Made by a program: the position numbers and the translations under genes. DNA of 5,645 nt, taken from NCBI GenBank assembly GCA_026710225.1, contig JAPORI010000219.1, positions 1,494-7,138 of the forward strand, in the 5' to 3' direction. Under the pieces are notes generated by a model, which saw nothing but the letters and a program-made list of their open reading frames with translations, did no database searches and was not told the origin of the DNA. The stretch comes from Betaproteobacteria bacterium. Its GTDB lineage: Bacteria > Pseudomonadota > Gammaproteobacteria > Tethybacterales > Tethybacteraceae. Positions 1 through 5,645 of the stretch are shown here, one piece after another. The first letter of the stretch is position 1. Each line of letters opens with the position of its first letter.

Positions 1-1
1 C

Positions 2-1705
2 GAGGCGGCTGCCGTTTCGATCAGCGTGCCGCGGCTGATGCGCTGGGCCAATCACAATCGCCGCTTCGTCCGGCCGGTGCGCGGCATTCTGGCCATGCAC
101 GGCTCCCGGGTGCTGAAGATTTCCTGTCTGGGCATGAAATCATCGACCGCCACTCCCGGCCACCGGGCGAGGGCGCCGCAGCCGCGGCCGGTTGGCAAGG
201 CTGCATCCTATGCAAAGACTCTGGCCACCGGCCACAAGGTTATCGTCGACATTCAGGCGCGCCAGCAGGCAATCGAGCAACAGGCAGCCAAGCTGGCGGT
301 CCCGGATCGGCTGGTTTCAGATCCGAAGCTGGTGGCCGAGAACGCGGCGATGAGTGAAAACCCGCAGGTCTATGCCGCCGCTTTTGGACGTGAGTTTCTC
401 AAGTTGCCGGCGGCGGTGATCGGCAGTTGCCTGAAGCGGCACATGCGCTGCTTCATTCTCAAGAAGCGCACCGGCAAACTTGCTGCCCGTTTCCTGCTGG
501 TTGCCGACAATCGGCCGGCCGGCGGCGGAGCACTGATCGTCAAGGGCTTCGAGCGGGTGGTGGCCGCCCGGCTGGCCGATGCCCGCTTCTACTGGGACAG
601 CGATCGCCGCGAAATCGCCTCCGGCGTCCACGAGCGCAAACTTGCCGCCCTTGTCTATCATCCCCGCTTGGGCAGCATGATGGCACGCATTGCCCGGATT
701 ATCCGGGTTGCCGAATGGCTGGCCGAAAGCAAGGTTTTTGCAGATGCTGATGCAAAGGCGGCGGTGGCTCTTGCCGCCGCCCGGCTGTGCAAGCTGGACT
801 TGGCAACCCACATGATCGACGAATATCCGCAACTGGAGGGGATAATGGCTGCCTGCTACTTCGGCGAGGCCGCCGGTGAGCGGATCGCAGAGCTGGTCGC
901 CGGCCATCTCGATGCCGGTCGCGACGCCGATCCGTCTGATCGCGCTCACTGGCCGCTGGTGGTCGCAACCGAAGCCGAGCGGCTTGCCGGCCTGCTTGCT
1001 GCTGGCGAGCGGCTGGCGGCCGATCGTGATCCGCACGGCCTGCGGCGCTGCGCAACCCGACTGGCGGTAGTGCTCGCCCGGCAGCCGGGCGTGGAGTTGC
1101 GCTCCCTGTTTGCCAGTCTTGCCCAAGCGGCGTTGGCCGGCGAACAGATCGCCGGCAAGGCGGTCGATCCGGCACAGGTTGCAAAGATAATGGTTGCGAT
1201 GACCATCGAGCGGATTCGTCACCAAAGCGCCGAGATTCTCGATTTGGCCAAGCCGGCGTCGGCGGCACTGGTCAATGCAATCGTCGAGCCGGATGCCGAG
1301 CAAATCATGATTGGCGGCTACGCCGGCCGGATTCAGGCACTGGACGCGTTTTTGGCCAGCAGCGCCGGGGCAACCCTGATCGCCGCCCACAAGCGGGTCG
1401 CCAACATCCTGCGCAAGAGCGACCAGCCGGACGCTGCGGCCGGAAAACTGGTTGAGGCGGCCGAGATCGGGCTGGGCAAGGCACTTGATCGAACCAGTGC
1501 GGCCCTGGATGCCGCCTTGGCGCGCGGCTCCTACGAACGGGCGCTCAACAGCCTGACCGCCCTGGATGCGCCGGTGAAGCGGTTCTTCGCTGAAGTCATG
1601 GTAAACGTCTCCGATCCGAAATTGCGCGCCGCCCGGCTGGAGTTGTTGGCGCGCTTGAACAGCCAGCTCAACCGGGTTGCAAATCTCGGCCGGCTGTCCG
1701 GATGA
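2..1705 (+). CDS. glyS: Glycyl-tRNA synthetase beta subunit, 5'-truncated by window edge
   Basis: Beta subunit of the heterotetrameric (alpha2beta2) bacterial glycyl-tRNA synthetase, which charges tRNA-Gly in the cytoplasm; the beta chain supplies tRNA binding. The frame is open from base 2, so the GTG at 26 is an internal codon and not the start. About 567 codons are visible. From memory of the E. coli protein (about 689 residues), roughly the first 130 residues are missing and the C terminus is full length. Recognisable blocks are P-x-x-MRW followed by FVRPV (26-82), VVAARLADARFYW (557-595), the HD-like segment KLDLATHMIDEYPQLEGIM (791-847), DPHGLRR (1028-1048), AAHKRVANIL (1382-1411) and the C-terminal anticodon-binding-type domain with FFAEVMVNVSDPKLRAARL (1583-1639). 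Several normally strong motifs are altered: the usual ADK-x-DTL reads TEAERLAGL (968-994), and DPFALRR reads DPHGLRR. The gene stops inside the msrA start (ATGA). glyQ is expected just upstream. Family assignment is secure; the divergence is real in the sequence, but its effect is unknown. Confidence 0.95.
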   Translation, partial: EAAAVSISVPRLMRWANHNRRFVRPVRGILAMHGSRVLKISCLGMKSSTATPGHRARAPQPRPVGKAASYAKTLATGHKVIVDIQARQQAIEQQAAKLAVPDRLVSDPKLVAENAAMSENPQVYAAAFGREFLKLPAAVIGSCLKRHMRCFILKKRTGKLAARFLLVADNRPAGGGALIVKGFERVVAARLADARFYWDSDRREIASGVHERKLAALVYHPRLGSMMARIARIIRVAEWLAESKVFADADAKAAVALAAARLCKLDLATHMIDEYPQLEGIMAACYFGEAAGERIAELVAGHLDAGRDADPSDRAHWPLVVATEAERLAGLLAAGERLAADRDPHGLRRCATRLAVVLARQPGVELRSLFASLAQAALAGEQIAGKAVDPAQVAKIMVAMTIERIRHQSAEILDLAKPASAALVNAIVEPDAEQIMIGGYAGRIQALDAFLASSAGATLIAAHKRVANILRKSDQPDAAAGKLVEAAEIGLGKALDRTSAALDAALARGSYERALNSLTALDAPVKRFFAEVMVNVSDPKLRAARLELLARLNSQLNRVANLGRLSG

Positions 1706-2220
1706 GTGCCGCAAGCGAAAATCGCGCCGTGCTTGGCGGTGGCTGCTTCTGGTGCGTCGAAGCGGTGTTCGAACGGGTGCCCGGGGTGGTTGCGGCAACC
1801 AGCGGCTATGCTGGCGGCCAGTTGGACAATCCCAGTTACGAAGCGGTGTGCACCGGCACCACCGGTCATGCGGAAGTGGTTGAAGTGCGTTTCAATCCTG
1901 AGCATGTTTCCTTTGACAGGTTGCTGGAAGTGTTCTGGGCGGCGCACGATCCGACCACGCTCAACCGTCAGGGTGCCGATCAGGGCACCCAGTATCGTTC
2001 GATCATCCTGGCGGACAATTCCGAGCAACTCGCCGCTGCCCAACTCTCCCGCAGCCAGGCCGCCAGCGGCTTTGCCTCGCCAATCGTCACCGAGATCGCA
2101 CTGCTGGAACGCTTCTGGCCGGCGCTGGAAGAGCATCAGGACTTCTACAGCCGCAACCGGGCCAATCCCTACTGCCAGTTCAATATCGTGCCCAAGCTAA
2201 AAAAGCTGGGGCTCTTGTAG
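1702..2220 (+). CDS. msrA: Peptide-methionine (S)-S-oxide reductase MsrA
   Basis: Reduces the S epimer of methionine sulfoxide, free or in proteins, back to methionine using thioredoxin; a cytosolic repair enzyme for oxidative damage. The 172-residue length suits a single-domain MsrA with no MsrB fusion. The catalytic motif GGCFWC places the nucleophilic Cys at residue 15, with a further Cys at 18. Other family blocks are SGYAGG (34-39), the TGTTGHAE substrate pocket (51-58), DPTTLNRQGADQGTQYRS (83-100), EEHQDFY (143-149) and a C-terminal PYCQFNIVPKL whose Cys158 is the likely resolving cysteine. The ATG overlaps the glyS stop as ATGA and has no clear Shine-Dalgarno sequence of its own, so translation probably depends on ribosomes finishing glyS. 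No alternative start fits, because the catalytic motif lies only 12 residues in. Function is secure. Confidence 0.96.
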   Translation: MSAASENRAVLGGGCFWCVEAVFERVPGVVAATSGYAGGQLDNPSYEAVCTGTTGHAEVVEVRFNPEHVSFDRLLEVFWAAHDPTTLNRQGADQGTQYRSIILADNSEQLAAAQLSRSQAASGFASPIVTEIALLERFWPALEEHQDFYSRNRANPYCQFNIVPKLKKLGLL

Positions 2221-2275
2221 TGATGCTGGCTGCCGTTGCTCCCGGGCCGGGTAAGGGCTTTTTTGCCGGCAGGCT

Positions 2276-3127
2276 GTGGCGCGGGCCAGCGACTTGAACC
2301 AGGCCTGGCTGTTGATTCCCGCTCTGGCCGCCGGTGCCTATCTGGCTGTAGCCGCGTTGTTGTGGGCGATGCAAGAGCACATGATATTCTTTCCGGTGCC
2401 TCTCGATGAAGATACCCGGCAGCGGCTCATCCGCCACCAGGTCGATGCAATCGCCGCCGATGGCACCGAACTGTCCGGCTGGGCGCTGCCGGGGCCGCCG
2501 GGAGTAAAGACACCGGTAATCATCTATTTCGGCGGCAATGCCGAAGAGGTATCGGCCAGCGCCGAGGAACTTTCCGGCAAGTTGCAACTGCCGGTAGCGG
2601 CGATGAACTACCGCGGCTACGGCGCGTCGGAGGGCAGCCCTTCGGCCGAGGCGCTGCGCGCCGATGCGGTGGTTGGCTTTGACGCGCTGATCGCCCGGAT
2701 GGGGGTGCTGGAAAAGGACGCAATCGTGATCGGGCGCAGTCTCGGATCACACATGGCGGCGGTGGTTGCCGCTCGCCGCAATGTGGGCGGACTGCTGCTG
2801 GTTACTCCTTTCGACAGCGTCGAGGCGGTGGCCGCCGCCCGCTATCCTATCTTTCCAGTCGGGATGCTGCTGCGCCACCGTTTCGATACGGTTGCCGAAA
2901 CGGCCCGGATTCGGGCACCGGCACTGGTGATCTCGGCTGATTTGGATCGGGTGGTGCCGAGCCGGCACGCGCAGGCCCTGGTCACCAACTGGCGCGGCAA
3001 GGGCGAGGTTGGTCATACGATCCTGGCCGGTGCCGGGCACAACGACATAACCTGGCGCGAGGATTACTGGGAGGTCATTACCAACTTTGTCGAGCGCGCT
3101 GAGCTGGAGCAGGAAGAGGGCGGGTAA
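2276..3127 (+). CDS. Membrane-anchored alpha/beta hydrolase, BEM46-like
   Basis: A 283-residue serine hydrolase of the alpha/beta fold, probably held in the inner membrane by one N-terminal helix (about residues 11-31, LLIPALAAGAYLAVAALLW) with the catalytic domain after it. The helix followed by QEHMIFFP is typical of the BEM46-like family. Visible active-site elements are the oxyanion region VIIYFGGNAEEV (81-92), NYRGYGASEGSPS (111-123), the nucleophile elbow GRSLG with Ser155, Asp224 in ADLDRVVP, and His255 in GAGHND. The triad is complete, so an active esterase- or amidase-like enzyme is expected, but the substrate cannot be read from sequence. The frame is closed by TAA at 2252, leaving GTG 2276 as the only start that keeps the full helix. 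Its ribosome-binding site is weak and close (GCAGG at 2269-2273). A TTG at 2294 is an alternative. It lies 55 bp after msrA and may be its operon tail. Confidence 0.88.
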   Translation: MARASDLNQAWLLIPALAAGAYLAVAALLWAMQEHMIFFPVPLDEDTRQRLIRHQVDAIAADGTELSGWALPGPPGVKTPVIIYFGGNAEEVSASAEELSGKLQLPVAAMNYRGYGASEGSPSAEALRADAVVGFDALIARMGVLEKDAIVIGRSLGSHMAAVVAARRNVGGLLLVTPFDSVEAVAAARYPIFPVGMLLRHRFDTVAETARIRAPALVISADLDRVVPSRHAQALVTNWRGKGEVGHTILAGAGHNDITWREDYWEVITNFVERAELEQEEGG

Positions 3128-3144
3128 GCCGGCAACGGCCTTTT
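3128..3144 (+). terminator. Possible weak intrinsic terminator after the hydrolase gene
   Basis: Directly after the hydrolase stop codon, GCCG (3128-3131) and CGGC (3136-3139) form a 4-bp all-GC stem closing a GCAA tetraloop of the stable GNRA type. One C and then four T follow (3141-3144). The stem and T run are short, so termination would be partial at best. The placement at the end of the glyS-msrA-hydrolase run and before a separate promoter fits a transcription unit boundary. Confidence 0.35.
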
Positions 3145-3226
3145 CCTGCAAAAATCCTTGATGCTCTTGGGGTTGTCTGCTTTCTGACCATTCCGGCTTG
3201 CCAGTAAATCTGCTGTCGGTGGCTGA

Positions 3227-3247
3227 AAATTTGGAAAAAACAAATTT
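3227..3247. promoter_or_regulatory. Perfect 7-bp inverted repeat over the -35 box (candidate operator)
   Basis: AAATTTG (3227-3233) and CAAATTT (3241-3247) are exact reverse complements separated by GAAAAAA, giving a 21-bp palindromic site. It covers the proposed -35 hexamer and part of the spacer, the position at which a dimeric repressor would block RNA polymerase. It does not match the Fur, FNR, BirA or BioR operators as I know them, so the regulator is unknown. A hairpin role is less likely because the site lies upstream of the predicted transcription start. Confidence 0.5.
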
Positions 3248-3259
3248 ATGGTGTAGAAT
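3231..3259 (+). promoter_or_regulatory. Sigma70-type promoter for the structured RNA / amidase-bioY unit
   Basis: TTGGAA (3231-3236, consensus TTGACA) and TAGAAT (3254-3259, consensus TATAAT) are separated by an optimal 17 bp in the most AT-rich stretch of the window. The predicted start of transcription is about 3265-3268, exactly at the base of the first hairpin of the downstream RNA. The promoter would drive the RNA element at 3266-3357 and, with read-through, the amidase and bioY. Confidence 0.6.
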
Positions 3260-3265
3260 ATGGGG

Positions 3266-3357
3266 TTGGACTGATTAAGGCATGAATTCAGTCCAGCGGC
3301 TGTAGTCTAAAAAACTCTTCTCTATCACCTCCTATATGGTCGCTGGACACTTTTTTT
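3266..3357 (+). ncRNA. Candidate structured RNA with anti-Shine-Dalgarno loop (sRNA or attenuator leader)
   Basis: About 90 nt lie between a predicted transcription start and a terminator-like U tract. Hairpin 1 pairs TGGACTGA (3267-3274) with TCAGTCCA (3288-3295), a perfect 8-bp stem with a 13-nt loop. Hairpin 2 pairs GTCCAGCGGCTGTA (3291-3304) with TATGGTCGCTGGAC (3335-3348), 14 consecutive pairs counting three G-U, and T7 follows two bases later. The two share bases 3291-3295, so they cannot both form fully. The 30-nt loop of hairpin 2 holds an A6 run, a pyrimidine-rich stretch and ATCACCTCCT (3324-3333), identical to the 3' tail of 16S rRNA. Exposed CCUCC loops are known from proteobacterial sRNAs that pair with ribosome-binding sites. 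The other reading is a transcription attenuator for the amidase gene that starts 31 bases later. I do not recognise a known RNA family. Confidence 0.55.
3291..3357 (+). terminator. Intrinsic terminator-like hairpin upstream of the amidase
   Basis: The stem of 3291-3304 with 3335-3348 has eight Watson-Crick pairs at its base (GTCCAGCG with CGCTGGAC), is extended by six more pairs including G-U, and is followed by AC and seven T (3351-3357). The 30-nt loop is much larger than in ordinary terminators, which hints that the loop itself has a job. The position 31 bases ahead of the amidase ATG means it either ends an sRNA or conditionally ends the amidase transcript. Confidence 0.6.
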
Positions 3358-3388
3358 CTCAAACATCGGGCGGGGGGATTTCTGGCAA

Positions 3389-4852
3389 ATGCACGATATT
3401 GTCGGTTGCAGGATTATTTCGCCCCGGCACCCTCTAATTCCAATTTCTGGTGATCAGGCAGGCTTTTTTGCCGGTGCGGGGGCATTGAGCGGCATTGCCC
3501 GGGCGGTTGCCCGGATGCGGGCTCGGCCGGACGGCTGCCGGCAATACGCGCACGAGTGCATCGGGCGGCTGCACGCGGCCGCCGATTTGAATACCGTCGT
3601 CCACTGCGACGAGCAAGGATGGCTGGACGAAGCCTGCCAGGCCGATCGCTCCGATGCTGCCCTGCCACTGAGGGGTGTGCCGCTGTTTGTCAAGGACAGC
3701 ATCTTCACCCGTGAGCTGCCGACCTCTTCTGCTACCCCGGCTTTAGCCGGCTTTGTTGCTGGCGTTGATGCGCCGGTGGTGGCCAATCTCGTCGCCGCCG
3801 GCGCCTATGTTGCGGCCAAGACAAACATGCACGAACTCGGCTACGGAATCACCAGCAACAATGCCGCCACCGGTGCGGTACGCAATCCGGCCGATCCGGC
3901 GATGATCGCTGGCGGCAGCAGCGGCGGCAGCGCTGCTGCCGTGGCCGCCGGCATCGTCCCGGCGGCGCTGGGCAGCGACATGGGCGGTTCGCTGCGCATC
4001 CCGCCGGCGCTGTGCGGGGTATGCGGCTACCGCCCGAGCGTCGGCCGCTATCGCAGCGCCCTGGCCATAGCCAGCACCTGCGTTACCGCCGGGCCGATTG
4101 CCGCCACAGTTGCCGACTGCATCCTGCTTGATGCCGCGATGCGCCGCCAGCAACCGCCGCCGTTGGCTCTGCCGGCGCTGGCGGGAATGCGCATCGGCAT
4201 CCCCCGGGAACACTTCTGGGAGAACCTGGATGGGGAACTGGCTGCGGTTGCCGAAGCGGCGCTGCCGGCGCTTGCTGCGGCCGGAGTTCAGTTAGTTGAG
4301 GCCGACATTCCCGGGGTCGGGGAGCTGGCTGAGGCGATCAGCACCCCGATCGCCAGATTCGAGACCCTGCGCAACACCAGGCAATACCTGAGCATTAGCG
4401 GCTGCGGGGTTGGTTTTGACGAGCTGGTCGCTGAAATCAGGAGCCCGGACGTAAAGGCGGTCTACGAGTCTCTGGGCACCGACCCGACCTCGCCGGCCGA
4501 GTACCGGCAGGCTCTTGAAGTCGGGCGACCGCGTCTGCAGCAGGCCTACCGGGCCTGCTTTGCCCGGCACCGGCTAGCGGCTCTTTGCTATCCGACCACT
4601 CCCCTGCCGGCTCGGCCAATCGGGCAGGATGAGACGGTCGAAATCAACGGTTCCCGGCAACCGACCCTTTTTGCCTATGTGCGCAACACCCATGTCGGCA
4701 GCAACGCTGATCTGCCCAGTTTCAGCCTGCCGGCTGGCTGCACTGCCGACGGCCTGCCGGTCGGGATGATGCTCGAATCTGCCGCTGGCAGCGATGATTC
4801 GCTGCTGGCGATCGCCGCCGCGATCGAGCCGGTGTTTGCCGCCTTGCTGTAG
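3389..4852 (+). CDS. Amidase-signature hydrolase, indoleacetamide/mandelamide hydrolase type
   Basis: A 487-residue amidase-signature enzyme that hydrolyses a carboxamide to the acid plus ammonia or amine, probably in the cytoplasm. The catalytic Ser-cisSer-Lys triad is complete: Lys102 in FVKDSI, Ser177 in GGSSGGS (175-181) and nucleophile Ser201 in GSDMGGS (195-201). The Ser-Ser spacing of 24 matches the family. The C-terminal block FAYVRNTHVGSNADLP (428-443) with SLPAGCTADGLPVGMMLE is typical of the indoleacetamide/mandelamide branch rather than GatA of the tRNA amidotransferase, and no gatB or gatC is present. The substrate is not readable from sequence. The ATG at 3389 follows a G6 tract (3372-3377) that can serve as ribosome-binding site. 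It adds about 25 residues before the usual N terminus, without a convincing signal peptide, and the next in-frame ATG (3515) would start inside the conserved domain. It sits behind the promoter/RNA element and 77 bp before bioY. Confidence 0.9.
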   Translation: MHDIVGCRIISPRHPLIPISGDQAGFFAGAGALSGIARAVARMRARPDGCRQYAHECIGRLHAAADLNTVVHCDEQGWLDEACQADRSDAALPLRGVPLFVKDSIFTRELPTSSATPALAGFVAGVDAPVVANLVAAGAYVAAKTNMHELGYGITSNNAATGAVRNPADPAMIAGGSSGGSAAAVAAGIVPAALGSDMGGSLRIPPALCGVCGYRPSVGRYRSALAIASTCVTAGPIAATVADCILLDAAMRRQQPPPLALPALAGMRIGIPREHFWENLDGELAAVAEAALPALAAAGVQLVEADIPGVGELAEAISTPIARFETLRNTRQYLSISGCGVGFDELVAEIRSPDVKAVYESLGTDPTSPAEYRQALEVGRPRLQQAYRACFARHRLAALCYPTTPLPARPIGQDETVEINGSRQPTLFAYVRNTHVGSNADLPSFSLPAGCTADGLPVGMMLESAAGSDDSLLAIAAAIEPVFAALL

Positions 4853-4917
4853 AATCATGTCCTGCGGTCGCAGCAGCAGCGGCGCCGATGCGCAAGATGC
4901 GCCAGAAAGGTTTCCCT

Positions 4918-4921
4918 GGAG
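4918..4921 (+). promoter_or_regulatory. Ribosome-binding site that sets the bioY start
   Basis: GGAG lies eight bases before the ATG at 4930. The in-frame ATG at 4888 has no such site and would add 14 charged residues that are not typical of BioY, so 4930 is preferred. Confidence 0.7.
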
Positions 4922-4929
4922 ATTCAAGC

Positions 4930-5607
4930 ATGAAGGACACAATTACGGCTACAGCCGGAGGCACCATTGCCGCGGCCCTTTTCCCGACCCGGACCCGGTG
5001 GTCGCATCCGGCGATTCTGGCAGTTGTCGGCGCGCTGATAATTGCGATTTCCGCCCAGGTGAGCACGGTGCCCTTCACCATGCAGACCGTTGCGATTCTG
5101 ACTCTAGGCATGGCCTACGGCTGGCGGCTCGGCGGCGTAACCTTGCTGCTGTATCTGTTTGCCGGCGGCATTGGCCTGCCGGTCTTTGCTGGCGGCAAGG
5201 GCGGGGCGGCGGCGCTGGTCGGGCCTTCGGCCGGCTATCTGTGGGGCTTTGTGTTTGCCGCGATGCTGGTCGGCTGGCTGGCCGAAAAAGGCTGGGACCG
5301 CAGTTTCGCCCGGGCGCTGACAGCGATGATCCTCGGTTCGGCGGTGCTTTTCATCCCCGGAGTGCTATGGCTGGGCTACCTTCTCGATCCGGTTGCCTGG
5401 GGAGTTGACCTGAACAAGGTGCCGTCGTTCTGGGCTGATGCTTTGCTTGCCGATGCCGGCTGGAAATGGTCGCTGTATGAGGGGCTGTGGAAGTTTCGCT
5501 ACAGCGAATCAGCCAAGTTGGTGCTGGCCGCCTCTACCCTGCCGGTGTGCTGGAAACTGATCGGGCGGCGTTCGGAGCGGCGCAGCCCAAGCAACGAGGA
5601 TGCCTAG
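4930..5607 (+). CDS. bioY: Biotin transporter BioY (ECF S component)
   Basis: Integral inner-membrane biotin uptake protein. BioY either works alone or joins the EcfA/EcfT energising module, neither of which is in this window. Family signatures are VPFTMQT (47-53), GLPVFAGGKGG (82-92) and GPSAGYLWGF (98-107). About six hydrophobic helices can be drawn: roughly 27-44, 53-63, 68-85, 100-118, 129-152 and 194-211. At 225 residues it is longer than the usual 190-200. The excess lies in a hydrophilic, Trp-rich loop (about 153-190) before the last helix, plus a charged tail. The common GD-x-x-K motif at the start of that helix, whose Asp and Lys contact biotin in characterised members as I recall, reads SE-x-x-K here (Glu193, Lys196), a conservative change. 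I see no BirA- or BioR-type operator upstream. It probably shares a transcript with the amidase. Confidence 0.92.
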   Translation: MKDTITATAGGTIAAALFPTRTRWSHPAILAVVGALIIAISAQVSTVPFTMQTVAILTLGMAYGWRLGGVTLLLYLFAGGIGLPVFAGGKGGAAALVGPSAGYLWGFVFAAMLVGWLAEKGWDRSFARALTAMILGSAVLFIPGVLWLGYLLDPVAWGVDLNKVPSFWADALLADAGWKWSLYEGLWKFRYSESAKLVLAASTLPVCWKLIGRRSERRSPSNEDA

Positions 5608-5645
5608 CACCTCTCAGATGCCGGTTTTGCCTTGAAGCAAATAGG

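Noticed and set aside
317..1798. Long open frame on the - strand opposite glyS and msrA (493 codons)
   Set aside because: High GC keeps antisense frames open; the translation is low-complexity in character with no family motif, whereas the + strand encodes clear GlyS and MsrA.
2238..2264. T6 run (2259-2264) after a GC-rich stretch between msrA and the hydrolase, as a terminator
   Set aside because: Only a poor 4-bp stem (GCTC with GGGC, one G-U) can be drawn directly before the T run; the better GCCGG/CCGGC pairing encloses the T run rather than preceding it.
3310..3340. - strand AGGAGGTGAT (complement of 3324-3333) as the Shine-Dalgarno sequence of a reverse gene
   Set aside because: No start codon follows at usable distance and no coding frame extends on the - strand.
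3743..4213. Ala/Gly/Arg-rich open frame on the - strand within the amidase gene
   Set aside because: Composition is a mirror of the amidase codons and no motif is recognisable.
3389..4852. Amidase as GatA of Glu-tRNA(Gln) amidotransferase, suggested by the nearby tRNA synthetase
   Set aside because: C-terminal motifs fit the indoleacetamide/mandelamide branch, and gatB/gatC are absent from the neighbourhood.
4888..4929. Upstream ATG (4888) as the bioY start
   Set aside because: No ribosome-binding site, and the added 14 residues do not resemble BioY N termini; ATG 4930 has GGAG at ideal distance.
5626..5641. TTTGC-CTTGAA-GCAAA hairpin after bioY as a terminator
   Set aside because: Only 5 weak pairs and no T run before the window ends.

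Overview
The window is high-GC bacterial DNA (clearly above 60 % G+C in the genes by eye) with five tightly packed protein genes, all on the + strand. The separate glycyl-tRNA synthetase beta subunit, with its 'P-x-x-MRW ... FVRPV' motif arrangement, and the mix of genes suggest a proteobacterium. I lean towards Gammaproteobacteria but cannot name a genus. Frequent CGG and CGC arginine codons and abundant GCCGG words give all five genes the same composition, so none looks recently transferred.

Layout. (a) 2-1705: 3' part of glyS, cut by the window edge. (b) 1702-2220: msrA, overlapping glyS by four bases (ATGA). (c) 2276-3127: a membrane-anchored alpha/beta hydrolase of the BEM46-like type, 55 bp after msrA. 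A small GNRA-type hairpin with a short T run follows its stop codon. (d) 3128-3388: a 261-bp gap that is much more AT-rich than the rest. It holds a perfect 7-bp palindrome over a good sigma70-type promoter, then a roughly 90-nt structured RNA element ending in an intrinsic-terminator-like hairpin. (e) 3389-4852: an amidase-signature hydrolase of the indoleacetamide/mandelamide hydrolase type. (f) 4930-5607: bioY, a biotin transporter S component, 77 bp after the amidase. The last 38 bases hold no recognisable gene.

How the genes work together. glyS and msrA are a housekeeping pair (translation and protein repair) and are probably translationally coupled. The hydrolase is a likely operon tail. 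The amidase and bioY form a second unit behind their own promoter and a possible attenuator. A biotin-amide scavenging role for that unit is an attractive guess but unproven.

The most interesting part is the 3227-3357 element. It combines palindromic operator, promoter, two hairpins that compete for the same bases, and a large loop carrying ATCACCTCCT, which is identical to the 3' end of 16S rRNA (the anti-Shine-Dalgarno sequence). The terminator hairpin and U tract close it. It could be a stand-alone sRNA that pairs with ribosome-binding sites, or a transcriptional attenuator for the amidase-bioY unit. The sequence alone does not decide between these.
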